From contig URKT01000034.1 of assembly GCA_900548495.1 (NCBI GenBank), forward strand, positions 1-22,561: a stretch of DNA of 22,561 nt, written 5' to 3'. Numbering within the stretch: position 1 is the first letter of the stretch; every line of letters begins with the position of its first letter. The stretch is from an uncultured Collinsella sp. Lineage in GTDB: Bacteria; Actinomycetota; Coriobacteriia; Coriobacteriales; Coriobacteriaceae. Positions 15,768 to 22,561 of the stretch are shown here, piece after piece. The notes under the pieces are model-generated. The model was not told where the DNA came from, did no database searches, and saw only the letters and a program-made list of their open reading frames with translations. Position numbers and translations under genes: made by a program.

Positions 15768-17039
15768 GTGAACACGAGCGCCTTCTATGACGTCCTGGTA
15801 ATCGGCGGCGGGGCCTCGGGTCTCGCCGCCGCCGTTACGGCCGCACGCGCTGGCAAAAGTGTCTGCATCGTTGAGCGCGATGTCGCCTGCGGCCTTAAAC
15901 TCCTTGCGACCGGCAACGGCCGCTGCAATCTCTCAAACGAAACGATTGATCCTCGGCGGTACAACCACCCCGCTTTCATCGAATCCGTCATGGGCCCCCG
16001 GCCCGAACAAGAGCTTATGGGCTTCTTCTCCTCGCTGGGCATCATGACGACCTCCGAGGAAGGTCGACTGTACCCACGCTCCCTTCGCGCCGAATCGGTG
16101 CGCGACGCGCTTCTCAACGTTTGCGATCGTCTGGGCATCACCTTAATCTGCGGAGCCAATGTTGCCACGGCGCACAAAGTTTCCGAAGGCTGGGCACTCC
16201 AAATAGACCGTCCTGCACGGGCGCTCAAGGCAAAAAAGCACGACGACCGAAAATCGGAGCTCCGCTCGCTTCGGAGGGCACTCGCCGATACCCCGCGCAA
16301 CAACGTGGCCTTGCAGGCACATGCCGTAATTATCGCAACGGGTGGCAACCCCGCCGGCATCGCCGAGACGTTTAGCCTCCCCCTGACGCCGCTGCGCCCC
16401 GTCCTCTGCCCCGTGTCGGCATCGGTCGTCGGCGACCGGATGGCCCTCAAGACGTTGGATGGCCTACGCGTCCGTGCCCGCTTGACGCTCACCCGCAATC
16501 ATGAGGAGCTCTGGTGCGAAGACGGCGAGGTGTTGTTCCGGACCTTCGGCATCTCAGGTGTCGCCGCCTTTAACCTCTCCCGACGCATACAGCACGGCGA
16601 CACGATCCTGCTCGACGTTTTCCCCGACCTCTCTAAAGACGAGCTGCTCGATATACTCAACCGGCGCGTTGAACTGCTCGGCCGCTTTTCGCCCCACGAC
16701 CCCCGCTGGCTCGACGGCATGCTCGCCCCGCAACTCTCCCGCGTCGTCTGCACAGCGTTCGAGCAGTGCCATCCAGGCTCCAACGATGTCATCCACCTGG
16801 TCTCGATCCTCAAGCACTTTAAGTTGCTCGTCGAGGGAACAGCCGAGGAGCGCTCGGCGCAGGTCACGCGTGGTGGCGTATCTGTCGAGAGCATCTCAAC
16901 ACCCAGTCTACGCGCGCGCAGCGCTGTCGACGCCCCGCTTTACGTCTGCGGCGAAGCGCTCGATATCGACGCCGACTGCGGTGGCTTCAACCTTGCATGG
17001 GCGTGGCTTTCGGGCATTCGCGCTGCAAGTAACCTATAG
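15768..17039 (+). CDS. HI0933/BaiN-family FAD-binding oxidoreductase
   Basis: This 423-aa flavoprotein belongs to the HI0933-like (BaiN, aminoacetone oxidase) family. Marks are the FAD dinucleotide fold VIGGGASGLAAA (11-22), the family box GLKLLATGNGRCNLSN (42-57), a middle domain, and the C-terminal YVCGEALDIDADCGGFNL that closes the FAD site. BaiN was linked to bile acid dehydroxylation in Clostridium, but most family members have no proven substrate, so I do not assign one. It starts with GTG immediately after the TAA of the Mrp-type gene, with only a weak GAGG upstream, which points to translational coupling. A terminator-like hairpin follows its stop. Confidence 0.88.
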   Translation: MNTSAFYDVLVIGGGASGLAAAVTAARAGKSVCIVERDVACGLKLLATGNGRCNLSNETIDPRRYNHPAFIESVMGPRPEQELMGFFSSLGIMTTSEEGRLYPRSLRAESVRDALLNVCDRLGITLICGANVATAHKVSEGWALQIDRPARALKAKKHDDRKSELRSLRRALADTPRNNVALQAHAVIIATGGNPAGIAETFSLPLTPLRPVLCPVSASVVGDRMALKTLDGLRVRARLTLTRNHEELWCEDGEVLFRTFGISGVAAFNLSRRIQHGDTILLDVFPDLSKDELLDILNRRVELLGRFSPHDPRWLDGMLAPQLSRVVCTAFEQCHPGSNDVIHLVSILKHFKLLVEGTAEERSAQVTRGGVSVESISTPSLRARSAVDAPLYVCGEALDIDADCGGFNLAWAWLSGIRAASNL

Positions 17040-17049
17040 CCGCGCAGTC

Positions 17050-17055
17050 TATAAT
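17050..17055 (+). promoter_or_regulatory. Perfect TATAAT -10 box upstream of the COG2509 flavoprotein gene
   Basis: TATAAT occurs 64 nt before the ATG at 17119. The hexamer 17 nt upstream (AAGTAA) is a poor -35, so the promoter is uncertain. If used, transcription would begin about 17062, just before the hairpin at 17069-17092. Confidence 0.35.
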
Positions 17056-17068
17056 CAAAACGCATTCG

Positions 17069-17100
17069 GGCCGTCTGGGACACCGGACGGCCTCTTTCTT
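17069..17100 (+). terminator. Terminator-like hairpin between the two flavoprotein genes
   Basis: GGCCGTC (17069-17075) pairs with GACGGCC (17086-17092), loop 10 nt, followed by TCTTTCTT. It looks like a moderate Rho-independent terminator ending the Mrp-flavoprotein transcript. Lying only 19 nt before the next start codon, it could also act as an attenuator in the leader of the next gene. Confidence 0.6.
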
Positions 17101-17118
17101 GCATCTAAGGAGACCTCG

Positions 17119-18759
17119 ATGATCGAAATCACCCAAGTCACTGCGTCGCTCGATGAAGCCGGCGATGAAAATGCTTGCCTCATCGTTGGCAAGCGAGTCG
17201 TCAAACGCGTCCTACGTTGCAAAGACTCCGAGATCAAGTCCATCGAGCTCCACCGCAAGTCCATCGATGCCCGCAAAAAACGAGACGTTCATTTTATCCT
17301 GAGCTTTCGTGTTGAGCTGACTAGTCCCCACCTCGAGCGAGAAGCGGTCGACAGCGTTGCCGAGCGTGACCGCTCGCGCGTACGCGCGATAGAAGACGAT
17401 GAGCCTTCATTCCCCTCCCCCGTCTCCGACGCACCTCAAGAACGCCCTGTCGTTGTCGGCGCCGGATGCGCCGGCCTTTTCGCTGCGCTCACGCTCGCCG
17501 AAGCAGGTCTTAAGCCCTTGCTTATCGAGCGCGGCGACCCGGCATTTCGCCGCTCGCATGCGATCGACCTCTTTCTAAAGGAGCGCATCCTCGACCCCGA
17601 GAGCAATATTCAGTTTGGTCTGGGCGGTGCGGGGACCTTCTCGGACGGCAAGCTCAATACGGGAACAAAAAATCCCGCCCATCGCCTTATCCTCGAAACC
17701 TTCGTCGAGGCGGGTGCGCCCCGCGATATTCTGTGGGATGCCAAGCCGCACATTGGCTCCGACATCCTTCCCAAGGTTGTCACCGCTATATCCCAGCGCA
17801 TCGAGCAGCTCGGAGGTATCGTCCGTTATCGAACAAAGCTCGTCGACATTCACATCGACGCGTCTGGCGCCATCACCGGTATTGATGTCCAATCGTCCCA
17901 AGACGCCGCTTACGAGCCGATCGAGACAAAGCACCTCATCCTCGCCTGCGGGCATTCTGCTCGCGATATTTTTGAGCTCCTTAAGGACCACAACGTGGCC
18001 CTCGCACAAAAGACCTTTGCCATGGGCGTTCGCATCGAGCATCCGCAACGCGACATCGACAGAGCCCAATATGGAGCCTCGGCGGGACATCCAGCGCTCG
18101 GGGCGGCCCCCTACAAACTTGTTGCCCATCTTCCCAACGGCCGCAGCGTGTTCTCGTTTTGCATGTGCCCCGGCGGACAGGTTGTTGCCGCCTCTTCAGA
18201 ACCGTGCCATCTGTGCGTCAACGGGGCCAGTCTCAATGCCCGCGACGGACGCAACGCAAATGCCGCCCTGCTCGTTAACGTCACGCCTGAGGACCTTCCC
18301 AACGATGACCCGCTCGCCGGCATCGAGCTCCAGCGTGCCTGCGAGGCGGCCGCCTATCGCCTGGGCGGTTCCAACTGGAACGCACCGGCACAACTCGTCG
18401 GAGATTTCCTCGCAGAACGCGCCAGCAAGGCGCCCGGAAAGGTAAAGCCCACCTATCCGCTCGGTGTGACCTGGACGGCAATTGACGAAGCCCTACCGCA
18501 GCATATCGTCGAGTCGCTCCGCCTGGGACTTCCCCTACTCGGAAAAAAGCTACGAGGCTACGACCGTCCCGACGCCGTTCTTACCGGCGTGGAGACTCGT
18601 TCGAGCTCACCGGTCACTGTTACCCGAGACCGAACGTGCCATGCCGTGTCGACCCCGGGCCTCTACCCTTGTGGTGAGGGAGCTGGATATGCCGGCGGCA
18701 TCATGAGCGCGGCCACCGACGGCATCCGTTGTGCTGAAGCCCTAATCGCAGACCTCTAA
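17119..18759 (+). CDS. COG2509-type NAD(P)/FAD-dependent dehydrogenase
   Basis: This 546-aa protein has the two-part layout of the uncharacterised FAD-dependent dehydrogenase family COG2509. The N-terminal domain (about 1-75) carries HRKSIDARKKRDVHFILSF, and the FAD domain starts at VVVGAGCAGLFAA (111-123), followed by NIQFGLGGAGTFSDGKLNT (163-181) and the C-terminal YPCGEGAGYAGGIMSAA. The first domain and the internal CMCPGG segment are typical of this family. The ATG at 17119 has AAGGAG 6 nt upstream. Substrate and physiological role are not known. It shares the strand with the HI0933-type gene but is separated from it by a hairpin, so it may be a separate transcript. It converges on uvrB. 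Confidence 0.88.
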   Translation: MIEITQVTASLDEAGDENACLIVGKRVVKRVLRCKDSEIKSIELHRKSIDARKKRDVHFILSFRVELTSPHLEREAVDSVAERDRSRVRAIEDDEPSFPSPVSDAPQERPVVVGAGCAGLFAALTLAEAGLKPLLIERGDPAFRRSHAIDLFLKERILDPESNIQFGLGGAGTFSDGKLNTGTKNPAHRLILETFVEAGAPRDILWDAKPHIGSDILPKVVTAISQRIEQLGGIVRYRTKLVDIHIDASGAITGIDVQSSQDAAYEPIETKHLILACGHSARDIFELLKDHNVALAQKTFAMGVRIEHPQRDIDRAQYGASAGHPALGAAPYKLVAHLPNGRSVFSFCMCPGGQVVAASSEPCHLCVNGASLNARDGRNANAALLVNVTPEDLPNDDPLAGIELQRACEAAAYRLGGSNWNAPAQLVGDFLAERASKAPGKVKPTYPLGVTWTAIDEALPQHIVESLRLGLPLLGKKLRGYDRPDAVLTGVETRSSSPVTVTRDRTCHAVSTPGLYPCGEGAGYAGGIMSAATDGIRCAEALIADL

Positions 18760-18787
18760 CGCACAAATTCCAGCGCGCAAAAGACAT

Positions 18788-18819
18788 AGGCCCCGAGCTC
18801 CACAGGGAACTCGGGGCCT
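18788..18819. terminator. Bidirectional terminator between the COG2509 gene and uvrB
   Basis: AGGCCCCGAG (18788-18797) and CTCGGGGCCT (18810-18819) form a perfect 10-bp GC-rich stem, with a 3-bp inner stem in the loop. It fills the 65-bp space between two converging genes. T-runs are modest on both sides: TCTTTTG on the minus strand side, GTTCGCTATTTC on the plus side. Confidence 0.8.
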
Positions 18820-18824
18820 GTTCG

Positions 18825-21065
18825 CTATTTCTTAAACCGTGCACCCTGGCGTTTTCTGCCCGATGCGAACGTGGAACCCTTGCGGGCCTGCAAACGCAAG
18901 CGCTCGATCGTCTCGTCCTCAGACGCACCCTCGAGCATCGCCCGAATCTGAACGACGGCATCGCGCAGGCGCGCCGCCTCCTCAAAGTCCATGGCGGCAG
19001 AAGCGTTGCGCATATCCTCTTCCATGGTTTCGACGATCCGCACAAGCTCGTCATGCGGCAGTTCTTCCAACTGCTCCGCAAGTGTCTGCTCGGGTGCCAC
19101 CGTTTCCGGCACGCCGCCCTCGCCCGACTCATCGGGCGTATAGAATGCGCCATGGCCAAGGGAGTCGCCCTTCGAGCGCCCCTTGGAACCCACGGTTTTT
19201 TCGGCTTCGGCAATAAAACTTGAGATGTCGTTGATGGCTTTGCGCACCGTCTTGGGCACAATGCCATGCTCTTCGTTATATGCCATCTGAATCTCGCGAC
19301 GGCGCTGCGTCTCCTCGATGGCCTCTTTCATCGAATCGGTCACAACGTCCGCATACATGATGACTTCGCCATCGGCGTTACGGGCCGCGCGGCCAATCGT
19401 CTGAATCAGCGAACGGCGGTTGCGCAAGAAGCCTTCCTTATCGGCGTCGAGAATTGCCACCAGTGAGACCTCGGGAAGATCCAAGCCCTCGCGGAGCAGG
19501 TTGATGCCAACGAGAACATCGATCTTTCCCTCGCGCAGCGTTCGCAGGATCTCGACACGGTCCATCGTCGCTGTATCGGAGTGCATGTAATTGACCTTAA
19601 TGCCCGCGTCGAGCAGATGGTCGGTCAGGTCCTCGGCCATGCGTTTGGTCAACGTGGTCACCAGCACGCGCTCTTTGCGTGCAACGCGCTCGCGAATCTC
19701 GTCCTCAAGATCGTCAATCTGACCGCGAACCGGACGCACATCGATCTTGGGATCGAGCAGACCGGTCGGACGAATAATCTGCTCAACGTCGTTCTGGCTA
19801 ACCCGCAACTCGTAATCGCCCGGCGTGGCCGAAACATAGATAAACTGGGGTATCCTTGCCTCAAACTCATCGAAACGAAGCGGGCGGTTATCGAGCGCCG
19901 AGGGCAGGCGAAAACCGTGTTCCACCAGCGTCACCTTACGCGAGCGGTCACCTTCGTGCATGCCGCGAATCTGCGGCACCGTCACATGGCTCTCATCGAT
20001 GATGCAGAGCATATCCTTGGGAAAGTAATCGATTAGGGTAAACGGCGGCTCACCCGGCTTGCGACCGTCCAGATGACGCGAGTAGTTCTCGATGCCGTTG
20101 CAAAAGCCCATCGTCTCGAGCATCTCAAGATCATAATCGGTGCGCTGCTGCAGACGCTGCGCCTCGAGCAACTTGTCGGTCGCCTTGAGCTCCGCCACGC
20201 GCTTCTCGCACTCTTCGCTGATCGATTTCAGAGCCGCCTTGACCTTCGGCTTCTCGGTCACGTAGTGCGATGCCGGCCATACGGGGATGGCCTCGTACTC
20301 ACGAAGCATCTCACCGGTGACCTCATCGATCTCGGCAATCAGCTCGACCTCGTCGCCAAAGAACTCAAACCGCAACGGATGCTCGGCATAAGGCGGATAC
20401 ACGTCGACAACATCGCCGCGCACGCGGAACGTGCCGCGTGCCAGGTCATAGTCATTGCGATCATATTGAATGTCGATAAGTGCATGGATAAAGTCATCGC
20501 GCTCAAGCGGCACCTTCTTGTCGACGTTTGGAGCCAGACCCGCATAGTCCTCAGGAGAGCCAATGCCATAGATACACGAGACCGATGCGACAACGATCAC
20601 ATCACGTCGAGAGAGTAGCGATGCGGTCGCCTGATGTCGCAGCATCTCAACCTCTTCGTTAATCGAGGAGTCTTTCTCGATATATGTATCGCTTTGCGGC
20701 ACATACGCCTCGGGCTGATAGTAGTCGTAGTACGAGACGAAGTAGACCACAGCGTTGTTGGGAAAGAACTCTTTGAGCTCGCTCGCAAGCTGAGCGGCGA
20801 GCGTTTTATTCGGAGCCATGACCAGCGTCGGCTTTCCCAGGGCCTCAATAGTCTTTGCCATCGTGAAGGTCTTGCCCGAACCAGTCACGCCCAGCAAAAC
20901 CTGATAGCGGTCTCCGTCCCTCACGCCCTGCACAAGCGACTCAATGGCCTTAGGCTGGGAACCGGCAGGCTCATAGGGAGACACGACCTTAAACGGCACG
21001 TCAGAGCCTTCAACGCCAAAGCGCTTAAGTTCACCACCAACGCGTTCTACTTCAAATTCCGCCAT
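18825..21065 (-). CDS. uvrB: UvrABC excinuclease subunit B
   Basis: This 746-aa helicase-like protein verifies damage and recruits UvrC. It shows Walker A GVTGSGKT (59-66), the beta-hairpin region YYDYYQPEAYVPQSDTYIEK (112-131), the DESH box (357-360), motif V GINLLREGLDLPEV (520-533), motif VI QTIGRAARN (555-563) and a C-terminal UVR domain (about 672-712) that pairs with UvrC. It is somewhat longer than common UvrB proteins, because of a Gly/Ser-rich linker around 623-660 and a basic 30-residue tail after the UVR domain. The ATG at 21063-21065 has TAGGAG about 6 nt upstream. It follows the lytic transglycosylase gene by 51 bp, likely in one transcript with coaE. A TATACT lies in the gap, but no good -35 or SOS box was seen. 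Confidence 0.98.
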   Translation of the reverse strand: MAEFEVERVGGELKRFGVEGSDVPFKVVSPYEPAGSQPKAIESLVQGVRDGDRYQVLLGVTGSGKTFTMAKTIEALGKPTLVMAPNKTLAAQLASELKEFFPNNAVVYFVSYYDYYQPEAYVPQSDTYIEKDSSINEEVEMLRHQATASLLSRRDVIVVASVSCIYGIGSPEDYAGLAPNVDKKVPLERDDFIHALIDIQYDRNDYDLARGTFRVRGDVVDVYPPYAEHPLRFEFFGDEVELIAEIDEVTGEMLREYEAIPVWPASHYVTEKPKVKAALKSISEECEKRVAELKATDKLLEAQRLQQRTDYDLEMLETMGFCNGIENYSRHLDGRKPGEPPFTLIDYFPKDMLCIIDESHVTVPQIRGMHEGDRSRKVTLVEHGFRLPSALDNRPLRFDEFEARIPQFIYVSATPGDYELRVSQNDVEQIIRPTGLLDPKIDVRPVRGQIDDLEDEIRERVARKERVLVTTLTKRMAEDLTDHLLDAGIKVNYMHSDTATMDRVEILRTLREGKIDVLVGINLLREGLDLPEVSLVAILDADKEGFLRNRRSLIQTIGRAARNADGEVIMYADVVTDSMKEAIEETQRRREIQMAYNEEHGIVPKTVRKAINDISSFIAEAEKTVGSKGRSKGDSLGHGAFYTPDESGEGGVPETVAPEQTLAEQLEELPHDELVRIVETMEEDMRNASAAMDFEEAARLRDAVVQIRAMLEGASEDETIERLRLQARKGSTFASGRKRQGARFKK

Positions 21066-21116
21066 GGATACTCCTAACTCATATATCTGCAGTATACGCA
21101 GGCGGCAGGCATAGTC

Positions 21117-21698
21117 CTATACGAACCGATCGGGATAGAGGGTCTTGTAGCGAACCCAGGCATTATTGACACGAATCAGATACGCCTGCGTCTCGGGAAA
21201 GGTGATTGCATTATGAAGCGACGTACTCTGCTGCGCCCATCCGTCGACATTGCCCATGCCGGCGTTATAGGCGGCAATGGCACTGTCAGTCGACCCGTTA
21301 AAATACGCTAGAAGATACGAGAGATACGCACAGCCAAGCTCGATATTCGTAGCCGGATCGTTAAGGTTGTCGGCCGAATACTCGCCACCGTCGACAAGGC
21401 CCTTGGCGATCATATCCTGGGCAGTCTCGGGCATCAGCTGCATCAATCCCTGAGCACCCTGATTCGACTCGGCCTCGGGATCCCAATTCGATTCAGACTT
21501 AATGACAGCGCACACCAGATACGGATCCAGATTATGCGAAATACTGGATTGCTTTACATACGCCTCGTAGTCAATCGGATACAGCGGCTTAAAGAAAGCG
21601 GCAGGAGCATACGAGTAAACGAATGAGATAAGGCCGAAGGCAAAAACGGCAGCCAGCGGTATAAGGCGATACCACGTAAGGAAACGTGTCTTAGGCAT
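21117..21698 (-). CDS. Membrane-anchored lytic transglycosylase (SLT domain)
   Basis: This 193-aa protein has an N-terminal membrane anchor or uncleaved signal (about 11-30) and a compact SLT domain that cleaves the glycan strands of peptidoglycan. The catalytic Glu69 is in IKSESNWDP, followed by QGAQGLMQLMPETA (80-93), NIELGCAYL (118-126) and AIAAYNAGMGN (140-150), all classic SLT motifs. It lacks any LysM or other binding domain. The ATG at 21696-21698 lies inside the last codons of coaE (8-bp overlap) and is preceded by AGGAGG, also within coaE. The coupling places a cell-wall hydrolase in a CoA-synthesis/repair operon, which is probably just tight packing. Confidence 0.93.
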   Translation of the reverse strand: MPKTRFLTWYRLIPLAAVFAFGLISFVYSYAPAAFFKPLYPIDYEAYVKQSSISHNLDPYLVCAVIKSESNWDPEAESNQGAQGLMQLMPETAQDMIAKGLVDGGEYSADNLNDPATNIELGCAYLSYLLAYFNGSTDSAIAAYNAGMGNVDGWAQQSTSLHNAITFPETQAYLIRVNNAWVRYKTLYPDRFV

Positions 21699-22332
21699 CG
21701 GCCTCCTCCTTATCCACTACATCCCCGAACCCATGGCGCGAAAGCCATGCGTCCAGTTGTTCAAAGAGCGAGTTATCGTCTGCCGCATTGTCAATCACAG
21801 TTGTAGCGAGATTGCACAGCACAGACTCTTCGGGCTGGCAAGCAGAACGGGCATCGAAATCAGATGGCTCCATGCCACGTTGAATAGCGCGCTCGCGACG
21901 AACTGACAAAGGGGCGCTGATGACCAAAATTTCATCAGCCAGGCCAAATGCATCCTCAAAACCAGTCGGAGCAGAAACCTCGACCACCGCAAAAGGATAA
22001 CGGGAAGATGAAACAGTACAACAAACCGGATCGAGAATCCTAAGCGAAAGCTGTTCAATCAGAATGGGATGCACGATGTCATTGAGCCGTGCGACCGAAT
22101 CAGGAGAAGCGAAAGCTCGAGAAGCGAGGATGCCGCGGCGAATGCCGCCTTCCTCATCCAAAATGTCCCAACCGAATTCATCCGCGAGTGTATTGACGAT
22201 ATCAGAGCCCGGCACATACAGCGATTTTGCAAGCTCATCCAGATCGATAAGCATAGCGCCACGAGATTCGAAATAGCGGCAGGCAGTCGACTTACCCGAA
22301 GCAATATTGCCCAAGACAAATACGGTAAACAT
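21691..22332 (-). CDS. coaE: Dephospho-CoA kinase (divergent)
   Basis: This 213-aa P-loop kinase most likely phosphorylates dephospho-CoA in the last step of coenzyme A synthesis. It has LGNIASGKST (7-16) as Walker A, the acidic MLIDLDELAKSLY segment (27-39) that matches the family's DAD box, and IVHPILIEQL (near 86-95). It departs from standard CoaE in other places: VVEVSAPTGFED replaces the usual VVDIPLLFE, and the lid region has RRERAIQRGMEPSDF. The start is the ATG at 22330-22332, with a run of G residues upstream; a TTG one codon earlier is also open. It begins the coaE-SLT-uvrB gene cluster. A related small nucleotide kinase cannot be fully excluded. Confidence 0.8.
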   Translation of the reverse strand: MFTVFVLGNIASGKSTACRYFESRGAMLIDLDELAKSLYVPGSDIVNTLADEFGWDILDEEGGIRRGILASRAFASPDSVARLNDIVHPILIEQLSLRILDPVCCTVSSSRYPFAVVEVSAPTGFEDAFGLADEILVISAPLSVRRERAIQRGMEPSDFDARSACQPEESVLCNLATTVIDNAADDNSLFEQLDAWLSRHGFGDVVDKEEADA

Positions 22333-22360
22333 CAAGCCCCCCCTAACGCCAATGCGAGTA

Positions 22361-22391
22361 ATTATCGCTCAAATACACTAGATGGACTCAA
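22361..22391 (-). promoter_or_regulatory. Candidate promoter of the coaE-SLT-uvrB operon
   Basis: On the minus strand TTGAGT (22386-22391) and GATAAT (22361-22366) lie 19 nt apart, about 30 nt before the coaE start. The hexamers are fair but the spacer is long. Confidence 0.3.
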
Positions 22392-22461
22392 AATACAGCC
22401 AAACAGTAAGAGCACATACGGGGGAGCTAGGTCCCAAAGTACAACGTGTATACAACGCAAA

Positions 22462-22489
22462 AAGGGGGAGACCGCGAGGCCTCCCCCTT
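22462..22489 (-). terminator. Strong Rho-independent terminator of the unit to the right
   Basis: On the minus strand a perfect 9-bp stem, AAGGGGGAG (read from 22489) with CTCCCCCTT (ending at 22462), with a 10-nt loop, runs into a five-T tract (TTTTTGCG). It ends a transcript that comes from beyond the window and shields it from coaE. Confidence 0.8.
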
Positions 22490-22490
22490 C

Positions 22491-22561
22491 TCAGTTCAAG
22501 CGTACGGCTCGGTGCCGTCCACCGGTCAGCGGCGCCCTGGCCTCCCACGGGCTGACCCCGC
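22491..22561 (-). other. Unresolved 3' end of a gene or structured RNA, cut by the window end
   Basis: The sequence before the terminator is very GC rich. One minus-strand frame is open from the edge (22559) to TGA at 22491-22493 and would encode a 22-residue C-terminus ending GGRHRAVRLN, which I do not recognise. The same bases hold GGTCAGC (22525-22531) with GCTGACC (22550-22556), and ACGGC/GCCGT arms around a 5-nt loop (near 22513-22527), as a structured RNA would. A coding end and an RNA end are both possible. Confidence 0.3.

Noticed and set aside
16501..17118. Upstream extension of the COG2509 flavoprotein reading frame (752 codons in total)
   Set aside because: The extra part overlaps the HI0933-type gene in another frame and is Ser/Arg-rich; the ATG at 17119 has a strong ribosome site and the normal family N-terminus.
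22441..22461. CGTTGTA direct repeat (two copies 11 nt apart on the minus strand)
   Set aside because: Only 7 bp and downstream of a terminator; too short to support an operator call.
1..22561. CRISPR arrays, tRNA/rRNA genes, insertion sequences, prophage or attachment sites
   Set aside because: No regular direct repeats, cloverleaf or CCA ends, transposase or integrase motifs, or terminal repeats were seen; intergenic gaps are short except 4936-5298.

Overview
The window looks like one contig end from a GC-rich Gram-positive actinobacterium of the Coriobacteriia, most likely Collinsella. This is inference from protein style, strong G/C third positions and gene content; no 16S or other marker is present. 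Bases 1-48 are not genomic. They are an untrimmed Illumina Nextera read-2/P7 adapter with an 8-nt index, so biology starts at 49.

Left part (49-4935, minus strand): a peptide ABC importer operon. Its order is substrate-binding lipoprotein, hairpin-rich spacer, DppB-type permease, a fused DppC-permease/DppD-ATPase, and the first 46 codons of a DppF-type ATPase cut by the contig end. The 363-bp region upstream of the binding protein has no gene. It holds three nested inverted repeats that can fold into a three-way junction, and is the best candidate here for an undescribed regulatory element.

Middle (5299-12444, minus strand): uvrC, murJ and ybaK form a tight operon (transcribed ybaK-murJ-uvrC), separated by a terminator-like hairpin from the upstream single gene uvrA. 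A near-consensus LexA/DinR-type SOS box lies upstream of uvrA.

Plus-strand block (12638-18759): an LtaS/MdoB-type phosphoglycerol transferase, a Mrp/NBP35 P-loop ATPase translationally linked to an HI0933/BaiN-type flavoprotein, and a second, COG2509-type FAD dehydrogenase. A bidirectional terminator separates this block from uvrB.

Right part (18825-22332, minus strand): coaE, a small SLT lytic transglycosylase overlapping it by 8 bp, and uvrB. Further right is a strong minus-strand terminator and the unresolved 3' end of another transcription unit.

Together the window carries all three subunits of the UvrABC nucleotide excision nuclease, interleaved with cell-envelope genes (lipid II flippase, LTA-type synthase, lytic transglycosylase) and iron-sulfur/flavin housekeeping genes. 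I see no phage, insertion sequence, CRISPR, tRNA or rRNA. Most of the region is ordinary chromosomal core; the points of interest are regulatory and protein-detail level.
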